A DNA stretch of 64,000 bases from Ophiodon elongatus (taxonomy: Eukaryota > Chordata > Actinopteri > Perciformes > Hexagrammidae), in contig JACSYO010001810.1 in the NCBI GenBank assembly GCA_016806645.1, positions 2,762,001 through 2,826,000 of the forward strand. Direction: 5' to 3'. The notes below the pieces were generated by a model. That model saw only the letters and a list, made by a program, of their open reading frames with translations, searched no databases and was not told the DNA's origin. Below, in pieces: positions 1 through 11,189 of this stretch; position 1 is the stretch's first letter; each line of letters begins with the position of its first letter. The position numbers were made by a program, and so were the translations under genes.

Positions 1-599
1 GGTTATTTGCTGCTTAGCAAGCTGTAAGATAACTTCCGGATAACAGATTTAGGGGGCCAAGAGATGTTGAACCAAATTTTTTTTTATAAATAATAATATT
101 GTTGTTCATATACATGCTATGGAAAAGTGTGTGTTTGTAGCATTGCTGCACTTGAGAGGTAAATATCAAATTAAGATAACATAACCATATTTGGGCATTT
201 AGGCTCACATTAGTGGCAAAATGTTTTATAATTTTAGGTAAATTGTATTCATTTTGTGAATTGTAATTTTGGTATTATTTTTTAAACATCATTTTGATCA
301 AGTATCATTAGTGCCTCCTCAATGTAAACTGCTCATTCATCAGCAAGCTAACGTTAGCTATTCAACAGTAACAACTGGCAGTTAGTATGTGTAAATATTT
401 AGTATCTCTGTTTCCAAAGTTTGTGTGGTGCAACCGGTTTTAGTGTGCAAATCTTCTTAGGAAACATGTATTTGTTTACTGATGAAGATAAAAAAGGGAG
501 GGATAGTGAGTGTGTGAGGAGGATGTATATTTTGTTTGTGTGTGTCAAAGGGAAGGAGAGAGAGTGGTGCTGCATGCTTTTGATAATACATGAGTCTTG
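1..599. other. intergenic, AT-rich, no gene seen
   Basis: No coding frame of interest. The only structure I see is a perfect 14-bp palindrome AGCTAACGTTAGCT at 346-359, a word that is common in teleost dispersed repeats, so this stretch may include an old repeat fragment that I cannot assign. Confidence 0.5.
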
Positions 600-740
600 A
601 GAGCGATCTGTGGCTGCTGTGACAGAGGAAGCTCAAGGAGAGCTCAATAACAGAGCTGTCAATGTATTCCCTATTTGAGTGTATTTTTAGTGCAGGCATC
701 ATGGGCCTCATGCATATTTCAATAGATCTTTTGTATATTA
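600..740. promoter_or_regulatory. candidate conserved non-coding element
   Basis: Non-repetitive stretch with balanced composition, no CpG and AT-rich words such as CTGTCAATGTATT and GCATATTTCAATAGATC. Its texture resembles vertebrate conserved non-coding elements. This is a judgement from sequence texture only; there is no alignment behind it. Confidence 0.25.
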
Positions 741-1057
741 GGTGCGAGGGCACACACAAACTGGAGAGAGGACTAGCACAACATGACTCCAAGAAATATG
801 GGCTTGATTCTTAGATTTGACAGAATAGCTCAGAGAGGCCCTAGATAGGTTGGGTTTGACTTTCAGTGGATGGGGTAGGAAGACCTTCATTGATTGCATT
901 TTGAGACAACAAAGAGATGACATTGAACCAACTATAAGGAATGAGACAAAAAAAGATGTATAACATATTAAACTGGCAACGCCAGCCAATGTGTAATAAT
1001 ACCTCACAAAACAGAAGAAAATTAATGGATACGTTTGGCAGGCAAGCAGACTCACAT

Positions 1058-1060
<3 letters not shown>

Positions 1061-1111
<51 letters not shown>

Positions 1112-1116
1112 GCACA
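1061..1116. repeat. (CA)n microsatellite
   Basis: Nearly uninterrupted CA dinucleotide array of about 25 units, ending in a GCACGCACACA variant tail. Open frames on both strands through it (Val/Cys-rich or Thr/His-rich) are translations of the repeat and not genes. Confidence 0.97.
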
Positions 1117-1189
1117 CAAGCAGGTGGTTATTTAGTAGAGATTTTTCGATGCAAGCTGCTTTCTAGATTACATTCTCAAGGATTGCACG

Positions 1190-1508
1190 CAAAGGGATGA
1201 ATTCTAATCAATGACATTGCACATCACATTTGAGATATATCACCACAGAGTTGTAGATTATGTCATATAATGGTTCAATTTCTCCTGTCTGATTAAATCA
1301 AACTTTATGAAGCTGTCATTGCTTTGCTGATGATGGTGCCATAACTTTGCAGCAAATGTGTGTCTTTGGTGACATCAACCTGCAACCCCCCCCCACCCCC
1401 CCTTCCCTTAAGATGTCATGGCTGACTACCCATAACACCCTTGTGACCGCAGCCCAGTTCACAGCCCACAACAGCAGCAATCTGCCTTTTAGATTCCACA
1501 CAAGAGCT
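1190..1508. promoter_or_regulatory. candidate conserved non-coding block with C-tract
   Basis: Unique AT-rich sequence with TCTGATTAAATCAAAC and GAAGCTGTCATTGC words, then a C-run (C9-A-C7 at about 1385-1402), then more unique sequence. The C-tract would be G-rich on the minus strand. Regulatory status is inferred from texture only. Confidence 0.22.
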
Positions 1509-2261
1509 ATGGGAAGATCAAACAGGCAGTTTTTCCATTACATCGAGGTCTTGGAATTTACTCTTGATGATAGCTGGATTCTATTAAAGAGGCAGTCTCT
1601 GTTGCCTTTGAGGCTTTACTTTAATATGCATATATCACATTACAGCAAATGTATTCTATAATCGATTACTGTGATGAGACAAGTGCCTGACATCTCCCAG
1701 GTCTGTGTAATGTAGAAGAGACAGCTCTATCTTTTGTAGAGCAGACGCCTCGAAAATGGAGGAAAGTTGGCTACAATGAGCCCTGCAGGGTTAAACGTCC
1801 TCAGATGTCACACGGTGTTACTTCACACTCTGGATTGCACTTCAGAGTGCTTCCAGGAGAGGGAGTTTTTCTTGTCAAGAATGTGATTGGCTCCATTAAG
1901 ACAGGGAATTACCTTCCAGTGACTTCATGTCTATCCAGCAAAGATTCACACATTGTTTGCACGAAGAATCTGCAGCAGAAACACGCTTCAACATTCAAGG
2001 TTCAACAGCTGGTTTCAGCTTCAGTTCAGCAATAGAAACATTTCACCACAATCAGGTACTCAGTAATGTGTTTGTGAGATGTATCTTGTGTGTGATTGAA
2101 ATGTGTTGTTGATGATAGCTCCCCATGGGAAGGAAGTTTGATGTTCAAAAGTTCTATTTTCACACATCATCGGTTGAATAGTGACACAGCTTGCTTCATG
2201 CAATACTTGCCTGTTTTGAGGTCAGTGCCTGAAACCTAACATGCTTGTCTTTTTTCTATGA
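1509..2261. other. intergenic, nothing recognised
   Basis: Unique sequence with no coding signal, no tandem repeat and no mobile-element wording that I can place. Two overlapping short open frames (1805-2112) lack any domain or composition typical of protein. Confidence 0.5.
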
Positions 2262-2380
2262 GAGGAAACCGCAGAGAAAACCCACATGAACACAAGTAGA
2301 ACATACGAACTCCACAGTCACAGTAGAAAGGACTGTGGTCAATAAACCTAGTGCTTACCACAGTCACCACTTGTCCATCT
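2262..2380 (+). repeat. degraded dispersed repeat fragment
   Basis: Wording of the type GAGGAAACC..GAGAAAACCCAC..GAACATACGAACTCCACAG, followed by GTGCTTACCACAG..CCACTTG, matches a dispersed repeat common in teleosts (gagaaaacccacgc..gaacatgcaaactccac..gctaaccactg). It is diverged, with no intact ends. Identification is from memory of the family wording. Confidence 0.5.
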
Positions 2381-3170
2381 AATTTATTTTCAACATTTTT
2401 ATTAAGGAAGTAAGTGTAAACTGTAAAGGAATCTTTACTGATTTCACACCTGGCACCGACTGTAATATTTTTTATTCAAAATGACTTACTGTGAAGCAAT
2501 TACTTAAAAAGGCTTACCAAGATTAAATGGATAATCATGATGCTCATGTATCCAGAAATGCTCCGAAATTGTAATAACTGTACATCTCAAGCTAAATTAG
2601 GATTTGAACATTCCTACTTTTCTAAAAATACTCAACAACTAAGCCTTGTCCAGAAAGCTTTTTCCAAATCAATGCCTGCAAGCTGAAGCTGGTCCATCTG
2701 ACCCACCCATTGGAAGCACGGACATAAACACACTTTGCATGTAAAAGTATGCAGTGACGTAAGACCCATACTGACAAACACTGAAGGCTCTTCATTCATT
2801 AAATGAAGATGCTATTTGAGTGGCATTTTAAATCACGTGTGTGTCAGCAGGAGCTGAGTAATAAGCACTATACTTACTGACTAGTAAATGGGAGGAAAGA
2901 GTAAGTAGTTTGAATTGATGTAAGGGGAGTATGAATGTGATGAGATGATGATTAAATTAAAGAAGGATTCATTTTAAAAGGGCTTCAAAGGACAGATCCT
3001 GTTTAAAGCTCCAACCTTACTTAGAGGTGTAATTACACAGAGAATACCAAAGTCTAAATATCCCCACACCATTGGAAATCTATTGTGTCTATGGATTGGC
3101 CTAGAACTTTCAAGGTGCTCTAACGAGAGGGAGAGGAACGGTCACATTGATGGCAGAGGGGGCATCAGAT
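2381..3170. other. intergenic, nothing recognised
   Basis: AT-rich unique sequence. No gene, tandem repeat or assignable mobile element. Confidence 0.5.
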
Positions 3171-3665
3171 TTCCATTATTGACTGCTGCAGATATTGCAC
3201 TGTAGCGGTGTGTAAATTGGTTCCTGAGGGGTTTTCAGCTCTCTGAGCTGGGGCGAAGTGTGCAGGTTCACCCCCACCCCCATCCTCTGTAAATCGTAGT
3301 GGCGGATCGCTTCCAGTCCCTCACTGGCGCCAGGCCCCCTCCTCTGATCAATACCTAATTCCAGCCTGTGCAATCAGCTGCCGTTGCCCAGGCAACGCTG
3401 ATGTCACACAAGTTGAGTGCTCACTGTTACAACAAATCATTTCCTTTAAGCAAACGTAATTGAGTATTTGTACAGTAGGCTGTCAACTGAGACTATTTAC
3501 ATCAAGCCTGAACCTGCAGGACATTAGTTATGCCTGTTCTTTGAGGGAAGAGCTCACCAAGGCTGGTGACCTTACAAAGTAGCAGAGAGGAGGTAACTAT
3601 GGCAACACAGGCTACTTTGGAGCGGCGCAGCTCCGGAGAGGATCGGGGTCACAGCGGTGTAGGAG
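3171..3665. promoter_or_regulatory. candidate regulatory element with two RFX X-box-like sites
   Basis: Locally GC-richer than its surroundings, with scattered CpG. It contains GTTGCCCAGGCAAC at 3383-3396, a full match to the RFX X-box consensus GTNRCCNNRGYAAC and nearly palindromic. A second site, GTAACTATGGCAAC at 3593-3606, has one mismatch. A short CpG-bearing patch (GAGCGGCGCAGCTCCGG, 3620-3636) follows the second site. RFX factors bind such sites in promoters and enhancers, including those of cilia genes. No transcript start is visible, so promoter versus enhancer is undecided. Confidence 0.45.
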
Positions 3666-3763
3666 AAGGAAGGGAGGCTGTTTTCTTTTTGGAAGGGGTG
3701 AGCTCAAACATTTGAAAGGGAAATAATTCAGTTGTATTGGTTCCCAGCCAGAAGACATAGGTA

Positions 3764-3780
3764 CAACAACAACAACAACA
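3764..3780. repeat. short (CAA)n tract
   Basis: Six CAA-type units. Minor tandem repeat. Confidence 0.8.
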
Positions 3781-3994
3781 CTGATGATAATACATTAGGT
3801 GTAATTTATTGCAGCTGAGATTACAATACATTTATGTTATAAAATATTTATTTAATCAGCCAAATTAAAGGATCAAGTGTAGACGTTATTCCATATGTTC
3901 TCATTGACAACAAATCATACCTTGCCGTACCCTTTCTGTGGCACTCAGCCCCAAGCCCATTCATATAGAGGTAAATGTTTGAAAGCAGAGTGGA

Positions 3995-4105
3995 TAGTAC
4001 TTGTTGGGGATTATATTCAACTATTGATTAATACACATCTGCTGTACTAGTAAGTATTTACAGCAGCAGGATGGTGTATGTGAGATTGAGTCAAAATATC
4101 TATTA
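3995..4105 (+). repeat. dispersed repeat, copy 1 of 2 in the window
   Basis: Shares long word matches in the same orientation with 7190-7290: GATTAATACACAT, then ACAGCAGCAGGA, then GATTGAGTCAAAA, in the same order and nearly the same spacing. This copy carries a segment of about 15 bases (TAGTAAGTATTTACA type) that the second copy lacks. Wording matches a dispersed element I associate with percomorph fish. No ends or coding capacity are visible. Confidence 0.65.
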
Positions 4106-4894
4106 ACAGTAACATTGAGACTTCTTTTAAATCAGTTTGCTTTATTATTCCTGCAGAGCCAAAGATAGTTTAATTTAACAAATTAGCATATTAGGGAACT
4201 ACTTAATAACATATGTTAACATAACATATCATATCACAAAGAACACGTCCACAAATGATAATGTTTTTAGACTGTGTGGAGAACATCTCGATAATTTTTG
4301 CTTCATTACAGGTGCCAAAATAATGTCGTCATAAGGATTTAAACTGAATAGATTTGTTCAACAAATCTTTTCCAGTTTTTTTTATACAGCAAGTCAAATG
4401 AATTGAGCACCGCTGTAACTGCTGCATATGTTTGATTGGCTGGCTGCAAATCATATCCAAAGTAGTACGCAACATCCAATGGCATCTTTTATTTCTTTTA
4501 GTAGCTGTCAGGATAATTCTCCATCCAAATACATCCCGAACTAACTCATTCCTGTCTGTTCATCAATAACTCATCAAAGATACAAGAAGTGATCTTTCCA
4601 GTAAACGCATTGATGAACCACATAATTTCTCAGCCAAACATTCAATTTGTCTAAGCTCAGTAGTCTGTATCAAGTAAAGTACATTCCTATGGTCTAAGAC
4701 AGTCAAAAAATATGAGTAAACATTACAAACAAACATTTTGGGGGTCAACAAAATCAGTGTCCTTTCATTGTCTATGGAGCAGCTCCAAATAGTCTTGCTT
4801 CTCTGGTTGCTGGCTTTGAGAGAGAGTCGCTCATGGTCACAAATACTTATTGAACTTTCCTATGGAAGTGAAAATTCTTCGTTTATGTAGTGTT
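4106..4894. other. intergenic, nothing recognised
   Basis: AT-rich unique sequence with no gene signal. It abuts the repeat block that follows. Confidence 0.45.
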
Positions 4895-5403
4895 CCTCTT
4901 TAACCTGCATTCAGATCAGGCGGCAATATCCTGGTCTGAAAAGTGAACCAGTGAGGAAGTGCCTTCAACTTCTTTTTAATGGCCATCAGGGGGCGACTCC
5001 TCTTGATGCAAAAAATTGCGTGATTGTTTAGAAGTCTATGAGAAAATGACCATACTTGTCACTTGATTTACTACCTCAGTAAACATTGTAAAAAAGGTGA
5101 TGGTCTCAATCCATACTTTCAAGTCTTCTTCAATACAGCCTGATGTTCATCTAGTAAATTATGGTCCCATTTAGAGTAAAACAGACAATAAAGCAGGGTA
5201 TGCTTTATGGCGTGGTTACCTTGGGATTCGTTTTCATAATATAACGTTTTGGTTTCCTAGACATGTCTTATTCTGATTTTGGTTGTACTTAGCTCCACCC
5301 TCTCGTGTCACTTCTGATTCCAAAAAACAATATGGCGAAGGCCAAATTGCGGCACCTAAGGCTTCAAAACGGCAATCCACAAGTTCTTAAATACAGTCTA
5401 TGA
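4895..5403. repeat. degraded dispersed repeat (fish-type, about 0.5 kb)
   Basis: Contains in order CGGCAATATCCTGGTCTGAA, GAGGAAGTGCCTT, CATCAGGGGGCGACTCCT, GTCTATGAGAAAATGACC, GGTCCCATTTAGAGT, ACAATATGGCGAAGGCCAAA and a terminal ATACAGTCTATG. This combination is the wording of a repeat very common in percomorph genomes. It is diverged and non-coding. It also contributes a CTCF-like word (4983-4995). Confidence 0.65.
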
Positions 5404-6700
5404 TTAAGATCTCTGCAACCATGTTAGCCAAACATCATAATCATGGAAAAGATTATTATTGTATTTTAATGATACAGCAAATACTCAAAATAGTTTCATT
5501 GCTCCCAAGGCAGCTAAATCGGAAGCAAAATGCCTTTGTCAACCTTACAATAGCACACTTTTATTGGATATTAATGTAATCGTCATATTAAAAATGAAGA
5601 ACCCCATAACATAAACTGTCAAATCTAAAAATCTGATTTCTATTATCTCTCTTAAATGAAATTTTACTGTCATTTTTCAAAGTTATTGGTCATTTATCCC
5701 AGCTGAACAATGGTATGTGTCAGTACAGTGAGATGTATAACAGTTGATGATTCATAAAGACATAAAGTAGGAAGCGCAGAGTGATGGCTATAAATACTTA
5801 ATTGTTTATGCTCACAGAAAATAAATTGTAGGCTTCTCAGCTGCAAATCAAATGTGAATTGTAAAACAATAAGGTGAGTGCTAATGCTTGTACTGCTTCA
5901 AGCCAAGTCCATGATCATAAAGACAACTTTATGTGCGTCATTTAAAGTTATACACGTCATTTAAAATGATGCACAAACATTTAGGATACAACATAAATGC
6001 AGAAAACACTTATACTCGATTGGTTGTTTTGCAGTTTCATCAGTTGCTATATATTTAGTTTGCGGTGGTTTGGTTTCCATGGGACATTTCATGACTTTAA
6101 AACATTTGGTGTTTTCTCTTTTGTGTGCTTTGTCAGGAAGAAGTTGAATGAATGACCGCTAAGTCCTTAAACATAGTTACAGCAGACGCTGTTAGAGGGA
6201 TTCTTGTGTGTTTGCTGCCGGTTTGGTGTAGATGAACTCTCCCCAGAAGCTCCATGGCCCCTGATTCAATCAGTGTGTCTCCACGTCCACTGTTTCCTGG
6301 CACTGATATATTACAGGGTGCAAGCGGTGGTGTGCGCCGTCACTGCGTGGATCAAGTTATGTCACAGCCATTTCACAGCAGCTGCGATTTTATTCAGTGG
6401 TCGTTCAGAGACGCTGAGGGGTGAAGACATTAGTTTGATCTGCCAGGTATGATCCCTTTATCTGAATGTGGATTGAGTAAGGCAAGATGAAGGTCGACTG
6501 TACTTTTCGTAGTGCACACACAGAGACAAAGAGGGCAGAGGGAGTGTAACTGGAGAGAGTGGGTGAATGGAGACAAAGACAAAAGGTTTAATGTTATGTT
6601 TTACATTGAAAAAATTGCTCTTGAACCTTTCTTCAATCAGCCAAACTTAAAGATAAAATATAGAAGTGATTATCTCAGTCAGGAAATTATGCATTTGGTC
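5404..6700. other. intergenic, nothing recognised
   Basis: AT-rich. One tiny direct repeat: CGTCATTTAAA at 5936-5946 and again at 5955-5965. An 82-codon open frame (6204-6452) ends near a CAG|GTATGA donor-like site, but it has no recognisable protein features and I do not call it a gene. Confidence 0.45.
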
Positions 6701-6714
6701 GTGTGTGTGTGTGT
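6701..6714. repeat. short (GT)n tract
   Basis: Seven GT units. Minor microsatellite. Confidence 0.85.
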
Positions 6715-7189
6715 GCATTTATGTGATTGTCTGTCCACGGCTAATCTCGCATAATGCTGGACCCATCAGCCTAAAATCTTTTGTGCTCATCTATGGACTG
6801 TATGTTCAAGGACCTTTCGTGGTTACAGCAATTCACACACTTTGAAAACACATTTTATATAACACTTGTGGGATAAATATACAGCTGCAATGATTAAAAT
6901 GAGAGCGCATGTGTTAGTGTATCTGTGGCGTGAGACGTGCAAGTGAAAAAATGTGTCTTACATGTTTGTGATCTAGACGAGCGGACATTATGGTTTCTAT
7001 TCATTAAATCAAACATTACAGCAGTGGTCGTTGCAGACAAACCTGGTGGAGATCTGCACTCTACTGAGTGGACTTTTTTCTATCTATATTTTTAAAAGCA
7101 ATAAAAAGAAAAAAGGTGAAATGATTTCCTTAAACAGCTGGGCACAGTAGTGTTAAGCAAATTGTACTCAAACAGGAGTAGATTGTGTA

Positions 7190-7345
7190 TTTGATGGGGA
7201 CTATTTTTAACCATGGATTAATACACATTTGGTGTACAGCAGCAGGACTGTGAATGTGGGATTGAGTCAAAACTACAATGTCCATGTTCATCGTAATGAA
7301 GGAAGATGTGCCCGAGTGCAATAACATTCCCTCTTGACTGATGGA
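7190..7345 (+). repeat. dispersed repeat, copy 2 of 2 in the window
   Basis: Same family and orientation as 3995-4105, sharing GGATTAATACACATTTGGTGTACAGCAGCAGG-like order and GGGATTGAGTCAAAA. It lacks about 15 bases present in copy 1. The similarity to the family, as I remember it, may continue through the following GTCCATGTTCATC..AATGAAGGAA stretch. Confidence 0.62.
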
Positions 7346-7589
7346 CACCTTTGATTATGTCACTCTTGATCAGGAAATATGTTTTGAGTAAATTTGTAAG
7401 GATGTAGGAGGAGTCGTTGTCTTAATGTTTCAGCAACACCTTTTTCTCTTATCCTTTACGGTTTCAATTTTTATTTCATCTTCATTTGTATTACTGTAAA
7501 GCAGTTTGTAATGTTGTTTTTGACAAAATAGTTTGCAAAGGTTAACTCAGATTTGAGACATTGAAAGAAAACATATTGGAATCTACTGT

Positions 7590-7630
7590 ATCAGCATGTT
7601 TAATCACAATTATGTGATTAAACATCTGAT
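7590..7630. repeat. inverted repeat (hairpin)
   Basis: Perfect 12-bp arms ATGTTTAATCAC / GTGATTAAACAT around a 6-base loop. They extend 5 more pairs (ATCAG/CTGAT) across a single bulged C. Short AT-rich hairpin of unknown role. Confidence 0.7.
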
Positions 7631-8019
7631 TATACTTTGACCAGAGGTTGACCATCAATGTGTACAGTGTAAGTCAATTGATTTCATATACTGTACATGT
7701 AAGTGTGAATTTGCTGAGGTTGAGCTCCAGGTTGGGGTCCAGGCCAATGAGAGCATTCTCAACTTGATAGAGTATGGAGATATTCTAATGTTAATCTGAT
7801 TCGGACCTTATAGTGTAAATTTCCATATTATTACCCAAATGTATTCTTCTGGTGGATGCTTTATTCAAGGTGACATTGCGTTCTATACATTATGGTATGA
7901 CAATATGCTGAATGTGATTACATGGCACTTATTCAACTTGTCATTTCCCACAAGGGTTAAATAAACAAACTGAATTAAATGTGTCTATTCTTCCCTCTCC
8001 AAAGGGAAACAAAAGCTGA

Positions 8020-8170
8020 GACGCTGTTTTGCATATTCCCTGACACCTCTCGACTAACAGATGAGACGTGATTTAAATAAGAGCTTGCTTTCTTCACCTG
8101 TCGACCTCCTGTAAATATTATTTATGGCCCAAAAACACATCTTTTAATTCCAGATAGACATTTTTTTGTG
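8020..8170. promoter_or_regulatory. candidate conserved non-coding element
   Basis: Unique sequence with TTTTGCATATTCC, GTGATTTAAATAAGAGC, CACCTGTCGACC and TAAATATTATTTATGG. This clustering of octamer-like, homeobox-like and E-box-like words is typical of developmental enhancers. Conservation is not testable here. Confidence 0.3.
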
Positions 8171-8279
8171 ATAGCCAAGTGTCAGTTCTCGGACTCAAGG
8201 TACTGGCTTGTGCCCATTTTTCAAGACAACAATGAATATTCAAAAGATGTGCTTTAGAAAAGGGTGAAAAAGGAAATGG

Positions 8280-8580
8280 GAGAGTTAACATTAATTAATA
8301 TTCGATGCAGTAAAAATGAAAGCTAGGCCCGTGCTAATTTCAATAGACAATTAATCATGAGGCTCAGTAATTACACCGGGGAGTTTACAAATGATTTTTT
8401 TTTAAGGGGGCAGAGTAAAGGAAAGGAGATAATCCCTAACCCATCACAATCACTGGCTTCCCACCAATCCCTGCAGAAAGAGCAATTAGAGCAAACAGCA
8501 GCAGAGCAGTAATTGTGTACCAGGAGAAGATGAAGGCAGAATCTTAATTGCAGTGAATGAAGATCACTTGCTCTCACACC
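8280..8580. promoter_or_regulatory. candidate conserved non-coding element
   Basis: Unique block with ATTAATTAATATTCGATGC, CAATTAATCATGAGG and CTCAGTAATTACACC homeodomain-type words, then lower-complexity purine-rich sequence and AAAGAGCAATTAGAGC. No coding frame of interest. Enhancer status is inferred only. Confidence 0.3.
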
Positions 8581-9156
8581 TGATTGTGCTTAGGGAAAAG
8601 AATGTGCAGGCCAGAGCAAGTCTGTAACATCTCCAGGTGCCGGAGTAAAAATAACCTTAACAGGAGCTTCTGCTGTATGAGGGTGTGTAGCACATGACAT
8701 GTGGGCGTCCAGAGCGCCCCATTCTAGTTCTGTCACACTGAGCCTGCCACACATTCTCCACTAAATCTCACAGGGCATGTTACCATTATTTCACATTTCA
8801 CAACTTATCTTATTTGGTTCAGATGACTCCTATTTGGTTGTTTCCTGAGATTTGAAAATGTGAAAAAGGCTTTTTAGCAACTCTTGTGATGAGCAGTAAA
8901 AAGGAAAATAAATGATTTCCAGCCTGGGTTATTTTTATAGTGAGCACAAATATCTGTGCAGCGCGGCATGAATTTCACCCTGAACATTTTCCATATGATC
9001 ATTAAAGAGAGCATCTAGAACCAGAAATATGTTCTGTGTTTCAAAGAGAGTGAAGAGGCCAGTGAAAACCAAGTGCATGAAACACGATCATGGTTATATT
9101 TCAAATAATTTGTACAGTTTTGCTCAATAAATCTCTGACATTTTAGGTGTCTTAGT
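8581..9156. other. intergenic, nothing recognised
   Basis: Unique sequence with no supported gene, repeat or RNA. Confidence 0.5.
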
Positions 9157-9159
9157 GTG

Positions 9160-9260
9160 AGAATGCTGATCGGTAGTCTAATGGTTAAGGCAACATCTGG
9201 CAACTGTCAACCTCACTGGTATCTTTTGCCCACTGTACATGTGACCCATCACACAGAACT
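9160..9260 (+). mobile_element. tRNA-derived SINE-like fragment
   Basis: TAGTCTAATGG at 9174-9184 fits the RNA polymerase III A-box consensus TRGYNNARNGG, followed by TTAAGGC as in tRNA-derived SINE heads. Downstream, GGTATCTTTTGCCCACTGTACATGTGACCC-like wording resembles the post-tRNA body (tttgcc..catgtcaccc) of common fish SINEs. The B box is degraded, so the copy is probably transcriptionally dead. Confidence 0.45.
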
Positions 9261-10329
9261 CTTCCCTTGTAAATGTAGTTTATGCAGATTTTTTTATATT
9301 TGCCTATATGATGCATTTACATGTGATTTAATACACTTTCTAAATGCATCTAATCTTATTTTTCAAACATTTAAGGGCCCTTATAACTCTCATTCACAAA
9401 TATATATTTGTTTTAATCCCCAAAACATTTACTGATATTCCAAATAAAGCACTCAGCTGTTTGATGTGACTAATTTGAATTAGATTGTTTTTAAGTAAAC
9501 TTTACTACAACCTTGTCACTGATCCCAGATCAGCACTTAAACTGGGCAGAATAAGTGCAAATCCAGGTTGCTGCGTGTTTGAGTGTGTTTATGGTGAATC
9601 GTATGGGCTCATAGGGAAAAATATTAAGTCAGTTCACTCTAAAATGGTGTTGAAATATTGTGCTGTCGGCACATTACCACATCACCTCATGACATACAGT
9701 TGGGGCACACAGCATAAAGCCCCAGGTCCTTTACCACAGTGTTGTTGCTGGCTGCCTCCTCACTGTGATCTGAGCCAGGAACAGAGGAAATCCAAGGGTC
9801 CAACCTTTATTACAATCATTTTAACTGCAGTCATTTTGCAAGATTGCTAATAAATACATATACATCAATATATTTATCAAAGGATCTAGACACCAGTTCA
9901 GTCCAGTTTTACAAACTTTTAGAATTCACCAGGGAAATCTTGGCACAATCTCTCATTTTTTTTGTGTCTGGAGAGAAATTTGCCATTACATATTGTGTTT
10001 GAATTGTGTGACTGCTTTGCTTTGCAGTGCTCCAGTAAGAGCAATGATTCAACACTTACTTTAATACGACAGCTGGATTACTGTGGATTGGAAAGTAAAA
10101 TAGTGTGCTCTGTAGTTAAACTTGAAACCGACACAGTGACTATGTTTATATCTTAGTTCAATCAACTTTGAACAATTGCTATTGTTTGTTACTGCTAAAA
10201 GATTGTCGTATGGAAACTTAACAATCTCATCTTGCTGGAAAATTATGTTCTTTGAATATATATACAGTCTTGAGTCACACAAGATATAATGATATGATCT
10301 TTACACAGTAATCTTGTTGTTTTAGATTA
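9261..10329. other. intergenic, nothing firmly recognised
   Basis: A 121-codon open frame (9485-9850) has no protein-like features. Part of 9480-9850 could be an unassigned old repeat. Confidence 0.4.
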
Positions 10330-10672
10330 AATGTACCCAGTAGTATAAAGTAAGTACATTTACTTGAGTACATATGTGAGATATTTGTAATTACTTTTAT
10401 TTCAATTTAATGCAACTCAACAAATATGATATGTATGATCAGTTTATATGTCACACATCGTAATGGATTAAAACCACCCAACAGTATATAAAAGTAAAAT
10501 ATATAATAGTCTGAAAGGGCCCCCTCTGCTTAACAAATACTTTCACTATCAATACTGAAAGTATTTCATTTTTACTTGTGTACAATTCTGAATACAGGAC
10601 TTTTACTTGTAATGGAATACTTTTTAAGTGTGATATTGCTCCATAGGATCTTAATACTTCTCCCTTCAATGA
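10330..10672 (+). repeat. dispersed repeat family A, copy 1 of 3
   Basis: Carries the family order AAGTACATTTACTTGAGTAC, ..TATGATCAG.., CCCAACAGTATATAAA, CTGAAAGGGCC, GGACTTTTACTTGTAATGGA and a final ATCTTAATACTTCT. This is the wording of a very common non-coding percomorph repeat whose ends resemble gtggaagaagtactc / gaatacttcttccac, i.e. a MITE-like element. Diverged copy, same orientation as the other two copies. Confidence 0.72.
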
Positions 10673-11189
10673 GATGAACATGAAACATGTGTGCAAATGT
10701 TCCATTACAATCATTTGCTCACTAAATTTACTCAGAGAGAAAGTACATTATCAGTTTAGGAAACTATACTACTATTACAAATAAAATACTAATACATCAG
10801 ATACATTACATAGATACATCATTTTTTTAATTTAATCTTTACTGAGTCACAAGGTCACAACGTTTATAATATTTATAATTATTGATTTAGATATTGATAG
10901 CATGTTTAATAAGGAGATTTTCAGGACTTATATGTTCCTTTAGCTCATCTCAGTGCTTTGTCTCAGATATGACGAGACTACTGGGAAATGCCAGATATTA
11001 GTGATCTATTTAGAGAAGTGTGTCCAGTCCAGGAGAGCCTGATAATCGTTAAGAAATGAATTAGATCTCCAGTGAATGATCAGTGCCGCCTGTGATCTCA
11101 GTTTATTCTGTAAGAAGATACAAGGGCAGTCGAGCTGGAGCCTCGTGCTTTAACCTCGGCTTCCTGTGTAACAGTATAGCATTTCTGTT
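10673..11189. other. intergenic, nothing recognised
   Basis: AT-rich unique sequence with no supported feature. Confidence 0.5.

Noticed and set aside
738..1135. Val/Cys-rich and Thr/His-rich open frames
   Set aside because: They are translations of the CA microsatellite.
1385..1408. C-tract as minus-strand G-quadruplex
   Set aside because: Only two long G-runs plus one short one; weaker than the tract at 39811 and probably a simple homopolymer expansion.
6204..6452. 82-codon frame ending near CAG|GTATGA
   Set aside because: A donor-like word alone is weak, and the peptide is Cys/Val-rich without family resemblance.
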